DNA of 64,000 nucleotides, taken from assembly GCA_034432655.1 (NCBI GenBank), contig DAOUBP010000157.1, positions 62,001 through 126,000 on the forward strand. Reading direction: 5' to 3'. Shown in pieces: positions 8,141-16,259 of this stretch. Position numbers and translations under genes: made by a program. The stretch is from DAOUBP01 sp034432655 (GTDB lineage Bacteria > Chloroflexota > Anaerolineae > CG2-30-64-16). The notes under the pieces were generated by a model. That model searched no databases, was not told where the DNA came from, and saw nothing but the letters and a program-made list of their open reading frames with translations. How positions within the stretch are numbered: position 1 is the first letter of the stretch; every line of letters starts with the position of its first letter.

Positions 8141-8890
8141 TTAACGCTTCGCCTGGGCCTGCGCTGCAACAGCCGCTGCAGCCCGCGCCGCGGCTTCCGG
8201 ATCGCCGAGATAGTAGTGCCGGATGGGCTTCAAATCATCGTCCAGCTCGTACACCAACGGGATGCCGGTGGGGATGTTCAGCTCGACGATGTCTTCATCG
8301 GAGATGTTATCCAGATACTTCACCAACGCGCGCAGGCTATTACCGTGCGCCGCAATGATGACCCGCTTGCCAGCTTTCAGAGTTGGCACGATTGTCTCGT
8401 GCCAGAAGGGCAAGAAACGGGCCACGGTGTCTTTCAAACACTCGGTGAACGGAATGTCTTCGGGTGCCAGGTCCTTGTAGCGAGGATCGTGACCCGGCCA
8501 GCGCGGGTCATCCCTGGTCAGGGCCGGCGGTCGGACATCATAAGAGCGGCGCCACAACTTCACCTGCTTCTCACCGTATTGCTCAGCGGTCTGGGCTTTG
8601 TTGAGACCTTGTAAAGCGCCGTAATGCCGTTCGTTGAGACGCCAAGAATTGATGATCGGGATCCACATCAGGTCCATCTCATCCAGCACAATCCAAAGGG
8701 TGCGGATCGCGCGCTTCAATACGGATGTGTAAGCAATGTCAAAGACATAACCTTCTTCACGCAGCAGCCGGCCGGCCTCATGAGCCTCCTGCAGGCCTTT
8801 TTCGGATAGATCCACATCGGTCCATCCGGTGTAAAGATTCTCCTTGTTCCAGACGCTCTCGCCGTGGCGGAGCAACACAAGCTTATGCAT
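8141..8890 (-). CDS. gpmA: 2,3-bisphosphoglycerate-dependent phosphoglycerate mutase
   Basis: The 249-residue protein opens with [20 protein letters not shown], where the His is the phospho-acceptor, and contains [28 protein letters not shown] and [17 protein letters not shown] with the second catalytic His. It interconverts 3- and 2-phosphoglycerate in glycolysis and gluconeogenesis. The last 15 residues are an Ala-rich tail ([17 protein letters not shown]) not needed for catalysis. It lies 66 nt downstream of tRNA-Arg on the same strand and could be read from the tRNA promoter as well as its own. Confidence 0.96.
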   Translation of the reverse strand: MHKLVLLRHGESVWNKENLYTGWTDVDLSEKGLQEAHEAGRLLREEGYVFDIAYTSVLKRAIRTLWIVLDEMDLMWIPIINSWRLNERHYGALQGLNKAQTAEQYGEKQVKLWRRSYDVRPPALTRDDPRWPGHDPRYKDLAPEDIPFTECLKDTVARFLPFWHETIVPTLKAGKRVIIAAHGNSLRALVKYLDNISDEDIVELNIPTGIPLVYELDDDLKPIRHYYLGDPEAAARAAAAVAAQAQAKR

Positions 8891-8956
8891 GCTTCCTCCT
8901 GTCCTTTATGGAGCTCCACAAAATGCCTGAACAGACATGGGTAGTTCCACTGCTGA

Positions 8957-9030
8957 TACCCCCGGCAGGACTCGAACCTGCGGCCAAGGCGTTAGGAGTG
9001 CCTTGCTCTATCCACCTGAGCTACGGGGGC
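8957..9030 (-). tRNA. tRNA-Arg (anticodon CCT)
   Basis: The acceptor gcccccg pairs with cgggggt, with a G:T terminal pair. The D-arm and T-arm are complete. The anticodon loop ctcctaa gives CCT at 8996-8994, decoding AGG. The last pair of the anticodon stem is an A against C mismatch (positions 31/39). CCA is not encoded. Confidence 0.95.
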
Positions 9031-9042
9031 TTGCAGATGCGC

Positions 9043-9071
9043 ATTTTAGCACATCTGGTGCCGTTCGCCAA
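9043..9071 (-). promoter_or_regulatory. Promoter of tRNA-Arg
   Basis: On the minus strand TTGGCG (9071-9066) and TAAAAT (9048-9043) are spaced by 17 bp, 12 nt before the tRNA. Confidence 0.65.
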
Positions 9072-9098
9072 AAGATCGCAAGGCCTGCCCTGCACAGA

Positions 9099-9428
9099 TC
9101 AAGAGGACAGGAAGCCGTGTTTCACCAGCCAGTTCCGCAATTGCGTGCGGTTAGCTTCGGTGATCATGCTGCCGCGATCAATCCCGCGCGGGCTGGCGCC
9201 GGCGGCCAGCGGCGTGGGCGGCTCACAGGGCTCCACGCTCTCCCCCTCGACCAGCACCACTGTGGGCACGCTCTCAAAGCCGACCCAGCTCTTAAGGCGC
9301 GCGGCAGCTGCCCGATCCTCTTTGATATTAATGAATCTGGCGGGCACCCCCCATTCGGCCAGTGCACGCTGCGTATCCTGGCTGCTGTAGCACCAGGGGG
9401 AAACGTAGACCACAAGCTGTTTCGACAT
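9099..9428 (-). CDS. Monothiol glutaredoxin/thioredoxin-fold protein
   Basis: The 109-residue protein has a thioredoxin fold: an N-terminal strand KQLVVYVSPWCYSSQD, a helix TQRALAEWGVPARFINIKED, the cis-Pro region GFESVPTVVLVEG, and a C-terminal helix. The active site reads Cys-Tyr-Ser-Ser, so only the nucleophilic cysteine is present, as in monothiol glutaredoxins or low-molecular-weight-thiol exchange enzymes. A second Cys (VEPCEPP) lies near the end. The ATG at 9428 is selected because GGAGGA precedes it. Partner and thiol are unknown. Confidence 0.75.
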   Translation of the reverse strand: MSKQLVVYVSPWCYSSQDTQRALAEWGVPARFINIKEDRAAAARLKSWVGFESVPTVVLVEGESVEPCEPPTPLAAGASPRGIDRGSMITEANRTQLRNWLVKHGFLSS

Positions 9429-9451
9429 ACAGTCCTCCATCAGAGAGTAAG

Positions 9452-9479
9452 TTGTTTTTCTAGATGCATCGTGTATAAT
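9452..9479 (+). promoter_or_regulatory. Promoter of the LysM protein gene
   Basis: TTGTTT (9452-9457) and a perfect TATAAT (9474-9479) are spaced by 16 bp, about 65 nt before the start codon. A small gcgcc/ggcgc hairpin lies in the leader. Confidence 0.6.
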
Positions 9480-9543
9480 CAGGATACATGAAAACGCGCC
9501 CAAGAGGCGCGCGACATCCGCCACTTACGCCAAGGAGTATCCG

Positions 9544-11196
9544 ATGAGACCGTTCCATGTTCGCCACTGGCTGCTGATCCTGGCCCTGGTCACCCTCTTG
9601 CCGACGGCGATGTCGGCCTACGCTGCGAATCCCACACCGCCCGCCTGCACCGGCATTTACTATACAGTGCAGCCCGGGGATACCTGGTCGAGCGTCTCAT
9701 ACCGCACCGGGGTCAAGGTCGCCGAGTTGAAACGCCTCAATCCTCACGCTATTCACCCCAATAACTGGCTGTGGGCCGGCGACCGGCTTTGCATCCCCAG
9801 CCAGGGAATAAAACAAGGCTACTGGTACCAGGTAAAGCCCGGCGACACCTGGAACAAAGTATCGCGTGCCACCGGCGTATCGGTCCAGGAGCTGTGGCGG
9901 GCGAATCAGGGCTTGATCAATCGTCTTTACTGGCTTTACATCGGGCAGCGCATCTGGATTCCAACGGCGCCGCCGACCGGCGCTGTCACCCCGACACCCG
10001 CAGCCCAGGCAGCTGCAACACCTGCACCGGCTGCGCCTACCGCCCAGCCCACCCCCGTCCCAGGGACCACCGGCCAACCCAGCCCCACCCCCGCGCCAAC
10101 CGCTGAAGCGAAGGTCACGCCGACCACCCCGCAACTGGACGCTGCGGGCTGCAGTCAGCGCCTGGATGACTACCCGAATTTGATCCTGGCCTACCTCAAC
10201 ACAGCCGGGAACAAACCAAAGGGCCTTTCGGATTGGCTGGCTCGCTGTGGTGTGCTCACCGGTGACCCGGATGCAGTGACCACGGCCGGCCTACAATCAA
10301 CCGCCAGCACCGACCTGATCGTTGCCCTCCACGATCCGGCGTCACCGCCACCGGCCGGCAACGGCATGCTGTTAATCTTCCACAGCAGCCCCACCGGCTA
10401 CAAACTGGCCCACCGGGTCGTCGGCGGAGGAAGTGTAGCGCTGTTGATGGTCGGCGATCTCAATGTAGACGGCAAACCGGACGTGGTCTGGGCTGACACC
10501 GCATGCGGCGCCCACACCTGCTTCACCACGCTGCACGTTGATTCGTGGGACGGCTCGGCATATCTGGACTGGATCGCCGGCGAGCCAACCCTGGCCTCGG
10601 CCGACTATCGGTTCGACGATGTAACGCCGGAGGGAGACGGGCTGGAAATCATCGCGCACGGTGGCGCCATCAACTCTGTGGGCGCCGGGCCACAGCGCGC
10701 CTGGACCGAAACCTACATCTCACCCGCCGGTGCACCTTACACCCTGTTCAGCCAGGCCTACGATCCCTCGCCCTGCCTGTATCATAAAATCCTGGACGCC
10801 AACGCCGCGCTGGATAAATGGACGAGAGATGGTTTCGATGCTGCGATTGACCTTTACACCCAGGCTATCACCGATACGACCCTGACCGCCTGCGGAGACA
10901 TCCCGGACGAATTGAACACCCTGCGGGACTTCGCGCGTTTCCGCCTGGCGGTCGCTTTGCTGGGTGCCGGGCGGCGGGCGGAGGCCGAAAACATCTCCAG
11001 GCAGATCACAACACCTGCCCTCACCGGCGCGGCGGTCACCTTCTTTTCTGCTTACAGGTCGTCGGGCAGCATCATCCAGGCTTGCCGTGAAACCAACACG
11101 TATGCCCAGGGCAATCCGGCGACCTGGCAGTTCCTGGCCGATTGGGGCTACGCGAACCCGTCTTTCACGGCTGAAGAATTCTGCCCGTTGCGGTGA
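9544..11196 (+). CDS. Exported two-LysM protein with FG-GAP-like C-terminal domain
   Basis: The 550-residue protein has a signal peptide (cleavage after about ...SAYA, 28). Two LysM modules follow: YYTVQPGDTWSSVSYRTGV (about 39-86) and YQVKPGDTWNKVSRATGV (about 91-140), both expected to hold it on peptidoglycan or another N-acetylglucosamine polymer. A Pro/Thr/Ala linker of about 60 residues leads to a domain with LMVGDLNVDGKPDVVWAD, a calcium-binding FG-GAP/VCBS-type repeat, and then a helical tail with several cysteines. The tail is not recognised. AAGGAG is placed well for the ATG. A strong terminator follows, so it is monocistronic. A cell-surface structural or sensing role is inferred. 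Confidence 0.8.
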   Translation: MRPFHVRHWLLILALVTLLPTAMSAYAANPTPPACTGIYYTVQPGDTWSSVSYRTGVKVAELKRLNPHAIHPNNWLWAGDRLCIPSQGIKQGYWYQVKPGDTWNKVSRATGVSVQELWRANQGLINRLYWLYIGQRIWIPTAPPTGAVTPTPAAQAAATPAPAAPTAQPTPVPGTTGQPSPTPAPTAEAKVTPTTPQLDAAGCSQRLDDYPNLILAYLNTAGNKPKGLSDWLARCGVLTGDPDAVTTAGLQSTASTDLIVALHDPASPPPAGNGMLLIFHSSPTGYKLAHRVVGGGSVALLMVGDLNVDGKPDVVWADTACGAHTCFTTLHVDSWDGSAYLDWIAGEPTLASADYRFDDVTPEGDGLEIIAHGGAINSVGAGPQRAWTETYISPAGAPYTLFSQAYDPSPCLYHKILDANAALDKWTRDGFDAAIDLYTQAITDTTLTACGDIPDELNTLRDFARFRLAVALLGAGRRAEAENISRQITTPALTGAAVTFFSAYRSSGSIIQACRETNTYAQGNPATWQFLADWGYANPSFTAEEFCPLR

Positions 11197-11275
11197 TCGA
11201 GGCCTCCCGGTCATGGCGGCGGCTACGGCCCCGACCTGACCTGGCATGACAGTGTATGCGGTTGAAGCCGCTCTG

Positions 11276-11314
11276 ACGGCTGCTGGCCCAAGCCGGGTCA
11301 GCAGCCGTTTTTTT
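11276..11314 (+). terminator. Rho-independent terminator of the LysM gene
   Basis: The 10-bp arms acggctgctg / cagcagccgt with a 13-nt loop are followed by seven T residues. Confidence 0.9.
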
Positions 11315-11316
11315 CG

Positions 11317-12231
11317 TCACCCCTGTATGCCCTCAGGCGGCTGCGGCCCGGTGCCTTTTGGGGGCTCCGGCACGTCGCCCTGGGGCTGTTGTTTGATCAG
11401 CTCGTAGATGTCCACCTCCCCCGCCGGAGAGGGTGTCGCCGGCGTCTCCACGGGCCGGGTTGGTGCAGACGGCTGCGGCAAAACGGGCGCCTCCGGCAGG
11501 TCTTGCACCACCGACGCGCCGGGTGCGGGCGACGGCTCTGCGTAGATCGGGGGCGGCGAGACCGCAGGCCGGGCAGAGCGGGCTGCGCTCTGCAGGCCCA
11601 AAGTTACCGCCCCGATCCCGATACCCGCCACGGATAACAACAGCGGCCACCAGATGGCCAGCACCTGCGGCAGGTTCAGCGATCCCATCAAAATCACCAG
11701 CCCCAGCAAAATGAGAGCGCCGGCCGGCACAGCCGCCCAGCGCGTATCTTTCTGGCCGAAACGGATAACATAGAGCAAAGCAAACACCAGGCCGATGCCT
11801 GTTACCAGAACGGCCAACCGTCCCAATTCCGTCAACCGCGACCAGAATCCGAACAGGATGCCAAGCACCGTCAACGCCCCGGCCGGGATCACAGCCCACC
11901 ACTGCTCACTGCGTATCAGCAACACCGCCCAAAAGCCTAACGCCATCCCGAAGAGCACCAGGGCGCCCTCCCATTCCCCCAGCGCCAGGCCTTGCCAGCG
12001 CAAGATAACCCAGGCGCCGCTGCCCAGCAGCGTGAACGCAGGCAGTACCCGCCACCAGCGCTGCAAGTCAAAGGCGAACCAGACCAGAAAACCCAAGCCC
12101 ACTGCCAGATATAACGCGCCCCAGGCCAGGTCACCCCACCGACCGAAGACCATCAGGTTTTTCAGTAGCAAAAAGATACCAAGAGCCAACAGAACACCGG
12201 CCCAGATATACGCCTCGGTGAAACGCTTCAT
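11317..12231 (-). CDS. Polytopic membrane protein with Pro-rich cytoplasmic tail
   Basis: The 304-residue protein has about eight hydrophobic helices over residues 8-215, arranged as near-repeats: each pair ends in a WW or RW and a VLPA/VIPA/AVPA phrase (RWWRVLPAFTLLGSG, QWWAVIPAGALTVLG, RWAAVPAGALILLG). This internal repeat suggests three or four duplicated hairpin units. Residues 220-304 are Pro/Ala-rich and end with GEVDIYELIKQQPQGD. No enzyme motif is visible. It overlaps the upstream gene by 4 nt, so the two are translationally coupled. The family resembles LiaF/DUF5668-type transmembrane regions but I cannot name it. Confidence 0.65.
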   Translation of the reverse strand: MKRFTEAYIWAGVLLALGIFLLLKNLMVFGRWGDLAWGALYLAVGLGFLVWFAFDLQRWWRVLPAFTLLGSGAWVILRWQGLALGEWEGALVLFGMALGFWAVLLIRSEQWWAVIPAGALTVLGILFGFWSRLTELGRLAVLVTGIGLVFALLYVIRFGQKDTRWAAVPAGALILLGLVILMGSLNLPQVLAIWWPLLLSVAGIGIGAVTLGLQSAARSARPAVSPPPIYAEPSPAPGASVVQDLPEAPVLPQPSAPTRPVETPATPSPAGEVDIYELIKQQPQGDVPEPPKGTGPQPPEGIQG

Positions 12232-12554
12232 GGATTCCTCCCTTGCGCAGGTGCGTCAGCCGCTGCCCGTCCTGCCCGCACCGCCAGGCCGGCCTGACCG
12301 GCAAAAGCAACCGCCAGCGCAATCCAGGCCAGCCGTTCCCATAGCCGGGTAGCGCCCCAGGCCAGGCTGGCCGTAAACAGCAACAAGCCGATATTGAAGG
12401 GGACCTGAAACGCGGCCCGGTCCAATGCCCGGCGCAAGCCACAGCGCGCCATGTGTGCCCACCAGACGGCATGGCTCCAACTGGCCAGCGCAATGCTGAG
12501 CCCCAAGATCCACAACGCGTTTCGCGCCACGCCCACCCAGTCTATGAGCTGCAT
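12228..12554 (-). CDS. Small three-to-four-helix membrane protein
   Basis: The 108-residue hydrophobic protein begins MQLIDWVGVARNALWILGL and has membrane segments near 8-28, 48-66 and 73-92 with a charged tail. Start choice: this ATG has GAGGG 4 nt upstream and lies 7 nt after the stop of the HAD gene, whereas a GTG seven codons earlier would overlap that gene without a ribosome site. It overlaps the next membrane gene by 4 nt. No family is recognised. Confidence 0.6.
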   Translation of the reverse strand: MQLIDWVGVARNALWILGLSIALASWSHAVWWAHMARCGLRRALDRAAFQVPFNIGLLLFTASLAWGATRLWERLAWIALAVAFAGQAGLAVRAGRAAADAPAQGRNP

Positions 12555-12561
12555 CGCACCC

Positions 12562-13230
12562 TCAGATATACCCACGTGTCACCAGCCAGTCCACGGCACC
12601 GGTGAGATCGGGCTCGAACACCGCGTCGGCCCGCGCACGCAACTCTGCAGACCGGGGGTTCACCGCCCAGCGCACCCCGGCGCACTCGAACAGTTCCAGG
12701 TCGCCGCGTGTATCCCCCGCGGCCAACGTCTGCTCGGGCGGGATGCCTAACCGGGCCATCAATTGACATGCGAACTCAGCCTTGCCTCCCTCCGCCACCC
12801 GGTTAATGGCCCGGCCGTCCAGCACCCCATCCACGCTTAACAGCTCATTGGCCAGCGCGTAGTCCAGGCCGAATTCCTCCATAATCGGATCCGTGTTGAG
12901 GGTGAACCCTGCGCTGACCAGCGCAACGATCACGCCGGCCCGTTTCAGGGCGCGCAGCAGCTCAGGCGCGCCGGGGAGATAGGGATTCTCTGCCAGCAAC
13001 TGCTGAATACGTGCCACCGGCTGGCCGGCCCATAACGCAACGTCCCGGCGCAACCACTCTCCGTAGCTGATGCGACCGGCCAGGGCCAGCTCCCGGTTCG
13101 CCGCCGCCAAATGCGACAGGCCCAAGCGCTCATGAATATATTGATAGGGCGACTCGGCCTGCTTCAGGGTGCCGTCCACGTCCAGGACTGCCAGACGAAG
13201 TCGAGGCAAATGCAAACTCCTGCCGGACAA
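12562..13230 (-). CDS. HAD-family phosphatase (SerB-like)
   Basis: The 222-residue protein has the HAD motifs in order: AVLDVDGTLKQ with the nucleophilic and acid/base Asp, VALVSAGFTLNTD (motif II), a conserved Lys in EGGKAEFACQL, and AAGDTRGDLELF (motif IV). The helical cap between motifs I and II is about 70 residues, as in phosphoserine phosphatase-like (class IB) enzymes. The substrate is not determined. It is 6 nt downstream of an acidic protein gene and 7 nt upstream of the membrane pair, forming a four-gene minus-strand unit. Confidence 0.82.
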   Translation of the reverse strand: MSGRSLHLPRLRLAVLDVDGTLKQAESPYQYIHERLGLSHLAAANRELALAGRISYGEWLRRDVALWAGQPVARIQQLLAENPYLPGAPELLRALKRAGVIVALVSAGFTLNTDPIMEEFGLDYALANELLSVDGVLDGRAINRVAEGGKAEFACQLMARLGIPPEQTLAAGDTRGDLELFECAGVRWAVNPRSAELRARADAVFEPDLTGAVDWLVTRGYI

Positions 13231-13236
13231 TACGGC

Positions 13237-13731
13237 TCACAGGTCTTCGGTGTAGCCTTCTTCTGCTTCTTCAGCCTCCCACTCGGAGACCATCCAGGCG
13301 CTACAAACCAGCACCATCTCGACTTTTTCGCCGTGGCCGAAGGCCAGCGCCAGGCCACCTTCCTCATCGGCCTCGCCGTAGTCCACCAGGGCCATCTTCT
13401 CATCCGCCAGCCGGCCGATGGTGTCGAAGATGGTCTCCAGCCCGACCACGGGGTCGGCATCGGGGTCGGGATACGCGGAAGTGACATACAGCTCCAACGC
13501 CTGGTTGTCCTCCAGATAGAGGTCGCAGTCGAAAAAGACACGCGCGTCGGGCGAAACAGGGGTCTCCTCCTCGTCATCACCCAACGAATCCTCATACAGT
13601 TCAACACCCAGGACCTTTAGGCCGACAAGCTGATCGAGCTCGGCGCGGCGGTCGTCGTCCAGCTCGGTATAAAGCTCGTCTTCCATCAAGTCGAAATCCG
13701 CAAAATCGTCTGCCTGACCGTTCTTAGACAT
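13237..13731 (-). CDS. Very acidic conserved-looking protein of unknown function
   Basis: The 164-residue soluble protein is rich in Asp and Glu, especially at both ends (DDFADFDLMEDELYTELDDD and EWEAEEAEEGYTEDL). The middle (VGLKVLGVELYEDSL, ARVFFDCDLYLEDNQALELY, GLALAFGHGEKVEMVLVCSA) looks like a compact alternating beta domain. No catalytic motif stands out. It is the first gene of the HAD-membrane unit and has codon use like its neighbours. Regulation or binding of a basic partner is possible but not shown. Confidence 0.6.
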   Translation of the reverse strand: MSKNGQADDFADFDLMEDELYTELDDDRRAELDQLVGLKVLGVELYEDSLGDDEEETPVSPDARVFFDCDLYLEDNQALELYVTSAYPDPDADPVVGLETIFDTIGRLADEKMALVDYGEADEEGGLALAFGHGEKVEMVLVCSAWMVSEWEAEEAEEGYTEDL

Positions 13732-13984
13732 GAGAAAAACTCCTTCTTGCGCTGCGCGCCTGAAACTGATTCTGATGCACAGGCGTGGTTTTCAGGGCAA
13801 GTGCCGCCGCACCAACGTGTCGGATGTTTGACGGGACGGAAGGGACCCCTGGACCGTGTGTGCACAATAACAGTATACCACGACTATCCGCGGGGGCGAA
13901 TTTGTCCCCTATGCACTCCATTCAGCCCCATAATGTACGTTTACCCACAGTATAAAGACGATCTTTACAATATGGTTTACGACG
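13732..13984. other. AT-rich spacer before the palindrome array
   Basis: No gene is supported here. The left part is the leader of the acidic-protein gene. From about 13930 the base composition drops sharply in GC, with several promoter-like AT words (tataaa at 13952, tacaat at 13967), but no clear -35/-10 pair can be chosen. Confidence 0.5.
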
Positions 13985-14183
13985 TAAGTCGAAATGAATT
14001 TCGACTTACACCGTAGGTCGAAATTCATTTCGATTCGCACTGTATGTCGAAATTAATTTCGACTTACACCGTAGGTCGAAATTCATTTCGACTCGCATTG
14101 TAGGTCGAAATTCATTTCGATTCGCACTGTAGGTCGAAATTCATTTCGATTCGCACTGTAGGTCGAAATAAATTTCGACCTAC
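13985..14183. repeat. Seven-copy 29-bp palindromic tandem array
   Basis: Seven units start at 13988, 14017, 14046, 14075, 14104, 14133 and 14162, exactly 29 bp apart. Each holds an 18-bp near-palindrome of the form GTCGAAAT-NN-ATTTCGAC (or ...CGAT), with centre GA, TC, TA, TC, TC, TC and AA, followed by an 11-bp spacer of two types, ttacaccgtag or tcgcactgtag. The first and last copies extend to perfect 12-bp arms. The array ends 31 nt before the cytochrome gene and is far more AT-rich than its surroundings. It could be an operator array, an mRNA hairpin train or a mobile repeat. Confidence 0.95.
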
Positions 14184-14214
14184 AATAGAAACACAAGGAG
14201 GAACAGATATAGCG

Positions 14215-14859
14215 ATGAAAACCGCTATCTCTCGGATTGCGACACCTGTGCTGGTTCTTGCCGTGTCCCTGTCAATCGCGTTGACAGGCTGCGCCCCGGC
14301 CGCGCAACCTGCGCCGGCCGCGGTGGCCGTCCAACCCACTGAGCCACCGGCGACAGCTGTGGCACCAACGGCAACAGCGGTAACAGCACCAGACCCCACC
14401 GCTGTGCCGACATCTGCGCCTGCGCCTGCGACGGAGCCCCCAGCGGCGCCGGCACCGACTGAAGTGCCCACTGAAGCGCCGACCGCTACAGCAGAACCGA
14501 CCGAGACACCTGCCCCTACTGCGGCACCGACTGACACCCCGGTGCCTGTGCCGACCGAGACCCCGGCCCAGGCAGCGGCTGTCACTTTCGGCAAGGACAT
14601 CCAGCCCTTGATCGAGCGACGCTGCATCAACTGTCATGGGGGCAAAGACGGCATCAAGGGTGGACTGTCCATGAAGACCTATGCGGACCTGATGAAAGGT
14701 GGCGAAAGCGGTGCAGTCATCGTGGCTGGCGACCCGACCAACAGCCTGTTGGTGCAACTGATCGTCAAAGGCGAAATGCCCAAACGCGCCCCCAAACTAC
14801 CGCAAAACGAGATTGACCTGATCGCGGCCTGGGTAGCAGCCGGGGCCAAGAACGACTGA
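14215..14859 (+). CDS. Cytochrome c-type lipoprotein
   Basis: The 214-residue protein has a lipoprotein signal (lipobox around SIALTGC, Cys24), a Pro/Thr/Ala linker of about 95 residues and then a small domain with one heme-binding site, RRCINCHGG (Cys137, Cys140, His141). A Met in GEMPKRAPKLP is the likely sixth ligand. The pattern FGKDIQPLIERRC...LSMKTYADLMKGG...ELIAAW-like end matches Planctomycete-type cytochrome c domains. It would carry electrons on the outer face of the membrane. AAGGAGG lies about 15 nt upstream. Its stop overlaps the start of the hydrolase gene. Confidence 0.88.
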   Translation: MKTAISRIATPVLVLAVSLSIALTGCAPAAQPAPAAVAVQPTEPPATAVAPTATAVTAPDPTAVPTSAPAPATEPPAAPAPTEVPTEAPTATAEPTETPAPTAAPTDTPVPVPTETPAQAAAVTFGKDIQPLIERRCINCHGGKDGIKGGLSMKTYADLMKGGESGAVIVAGDPTNSLLVQLIVKGEMPKRAPKLPQNEIDLIAAWVAAGAKND

Positions 14860-16097
14860 TGGACAAAACGAACGGAGTCTCTTGGTGGAAAGCGTCAGCC
14901 CTGTTGGCAGGGCTGGCGTTGACGCTTGGGATGTTGGCGCTGGCCGCCTGTGGTGGGTCAGCGCAGCCAGCGCCAACACCCACCGCGCGCGTCCTGGCCA
15001 TCGCCCAAGGGGTGACGGCCACGCCTGGGCTGCCCACCGCAACAGCTTTGCCGCCCAGCCCGACGCCCACCGCCACGCCGTCACCGACCGCGACCCCAAC
15101 GCCAACCGCCACTGCGCTGCCGACTGCCACACCCACGGCCACGGCGTCGCCCACGCCCACCGCCACGCCGCCCCATCCTTTGTCGGTCGTGTTCATGCGC
15201 ACGCAATCCTATCCGGGCAGCGAAATCGTCATCGAACAGAAACTGCAACCGGGCGCCAATTATCAACGCTACATCGCGTCCTACTACTCGGAAGGGTTGA
15301 AACAATACGCGCTGCTGACAGTGCCCAACGGCCCCAAACCGGCGACGGGCTGGCCGGTCATCATCTTCAACCACGGCTATATCCCGCCGGCGCAATACCG
15401 CACCACCGAGCGTTATGTCGCCTATGTGGACGGCTTTGCGCGCAACGGTTACATCGTATTCCGGCCCGACTACCGCGGCCACGGCAATTCCGAGGGAGAG
15501 GCCACAGGCGGCTACGGCTCGCCCGCGTACACCATTGACGTGTTGAACGCGGTCGCTTCGATCAAGAGGTATCCCGACGCCGACCCCGACCGGATCGGCA
15601 TGTGGGGGCACTCCATGGGCGGCCACATCACTCTGCGCGCCATGGTGACGACCCGCGACATCAAAGCAGGGGTGATCTGGGCAGGCGTAGTGGCCTCGTA
15701 TCCCGACCTGTTGCGCAACTGGCGGCGGCCGATCCCCACCACGGTACCTTCCGGCGCGCGACGCTGGCGCGACACCCTCATCAGCCAGTTCGGCACGCCG
15801 GAGCAGAACCCGTCCTTCTGGGCCTCCATCTCGCCCAGCGCGTTCCTGGCCGACCTGTCCGGGCCATTACAACTCCACCACGGCACGGCCGACGAAAGCG
15901 TGCCGCACGAATTCTCGGCTAACCTTTACCGGCAAGCCCAGGAGGAACAGATACCCATGCCGGTGGAGTATTACGAGTATCCAGGGGATAATCATAACCT
16001 GTCGGGCAGTTTCAGCACGGCCATGCGGCGCTCGGTGGCCTTCTTTGACAAGTATGTGAAGAACCTGGGCTTGCAGACGGCAGGCAAGGCGCCCTGA
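14859..16097 (+). CDS. Lipoprotein alpha/beta hydrolase (prolyl-oligopeptidase-like)
   Basis: The 412-residue protein has a lipobox (ALAACG, Cys31), a 70-residue Thr/Pro/Ala linker of TATPTPTA type, then an alpha/beta hydrolase: oxyanion region IIFNHGYIPP, FRPDYRGHGNSEGE, the nucleophile elbow GMWGHSMGGH, acid loop HHGTADESVP and the catalytic His in PGDNHNLSG. It is likely a secreted esterase or acylpeptidase; the substrate is unknown. Its ATG overlaps the cytochrome stop by one base, so the two are co-translated. A physical pairing of a c-type heme lipoprotein with a hydrolase on the outer membrane face is inferred. Confidence 0.85.
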   Translation: MDKTNGVSWWKASALLAGLALTLGMLALAACGGSAQPAPTPTARVLAIAQGVTATPGLPTATALPPSPTPTATPSPTATPTPTATALPTATPTATASPTPTATPPHPLSVVFMRTQSYPGSEIVIEQKLQPGANYQRYIASYYSEGLKQYALLTVPNGPKPATGWPVIIFNHGYIPPAQYRTTERYVAYVDGFARNGYIVFRPDYRGHGNSEGEATGGYGSPAYTIDVLNAVASIKRYPDADPDRIGMWGHSMGGHITLRAMVTTRDIKAGVIWAGVVASYPDLLRNWRRPIPTTVPSGARRWRDTLISQFGTPEQNPSFWASISPSAFLADLSGPLQLHHGTADESVPHEFSANLYRQAQEEQIPMPVEYYEYPGDNHNLSGSFSTAMRRSVAFFDKYVKNLGLQTAGKAP

Positions 16098-16135
16098 GTT
16101 CTTTCTGCAGAGAATCTCAAGAGGATTCAAACGCA

Positions 16136-16170
16136 ACGGCCCGACGTCGCTCTGAGCGACGCCGGGCCGT
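16136..16170. terminator. Hairpin between convergent hydrolase and SPFH genes
   Basis: A long GC-rich stem (acggcccg...cgtcgct / agcgacg...cgggccgt) with a 3-nt loop and one bulge lies between the converging transcripts. No strong T-run follows, so efficiency is uncertain. Confidence 0.5.
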
Positions 16171-16259
16171 CTGCCGTCTGTTCGGATTATCCTGAGACTG
16201 CCTCAACCACGAAATAGCTTCGGGGTCCCCTCAGTCCCCGCAAGTCCCGCTCTTACGCC

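Noticed and set aside
13747..14016. An 89-codon frame entering the 29-bp array
   Set aside because: It has no ribosome site, no domain and runs into the repeat; treated as chance.
13985..14183. CRISPR array
   Set aside because: The spacers are only 11 bp, nearly identical to each other, the repeat is a palindrome of 18 bp, and no cas gene is near.
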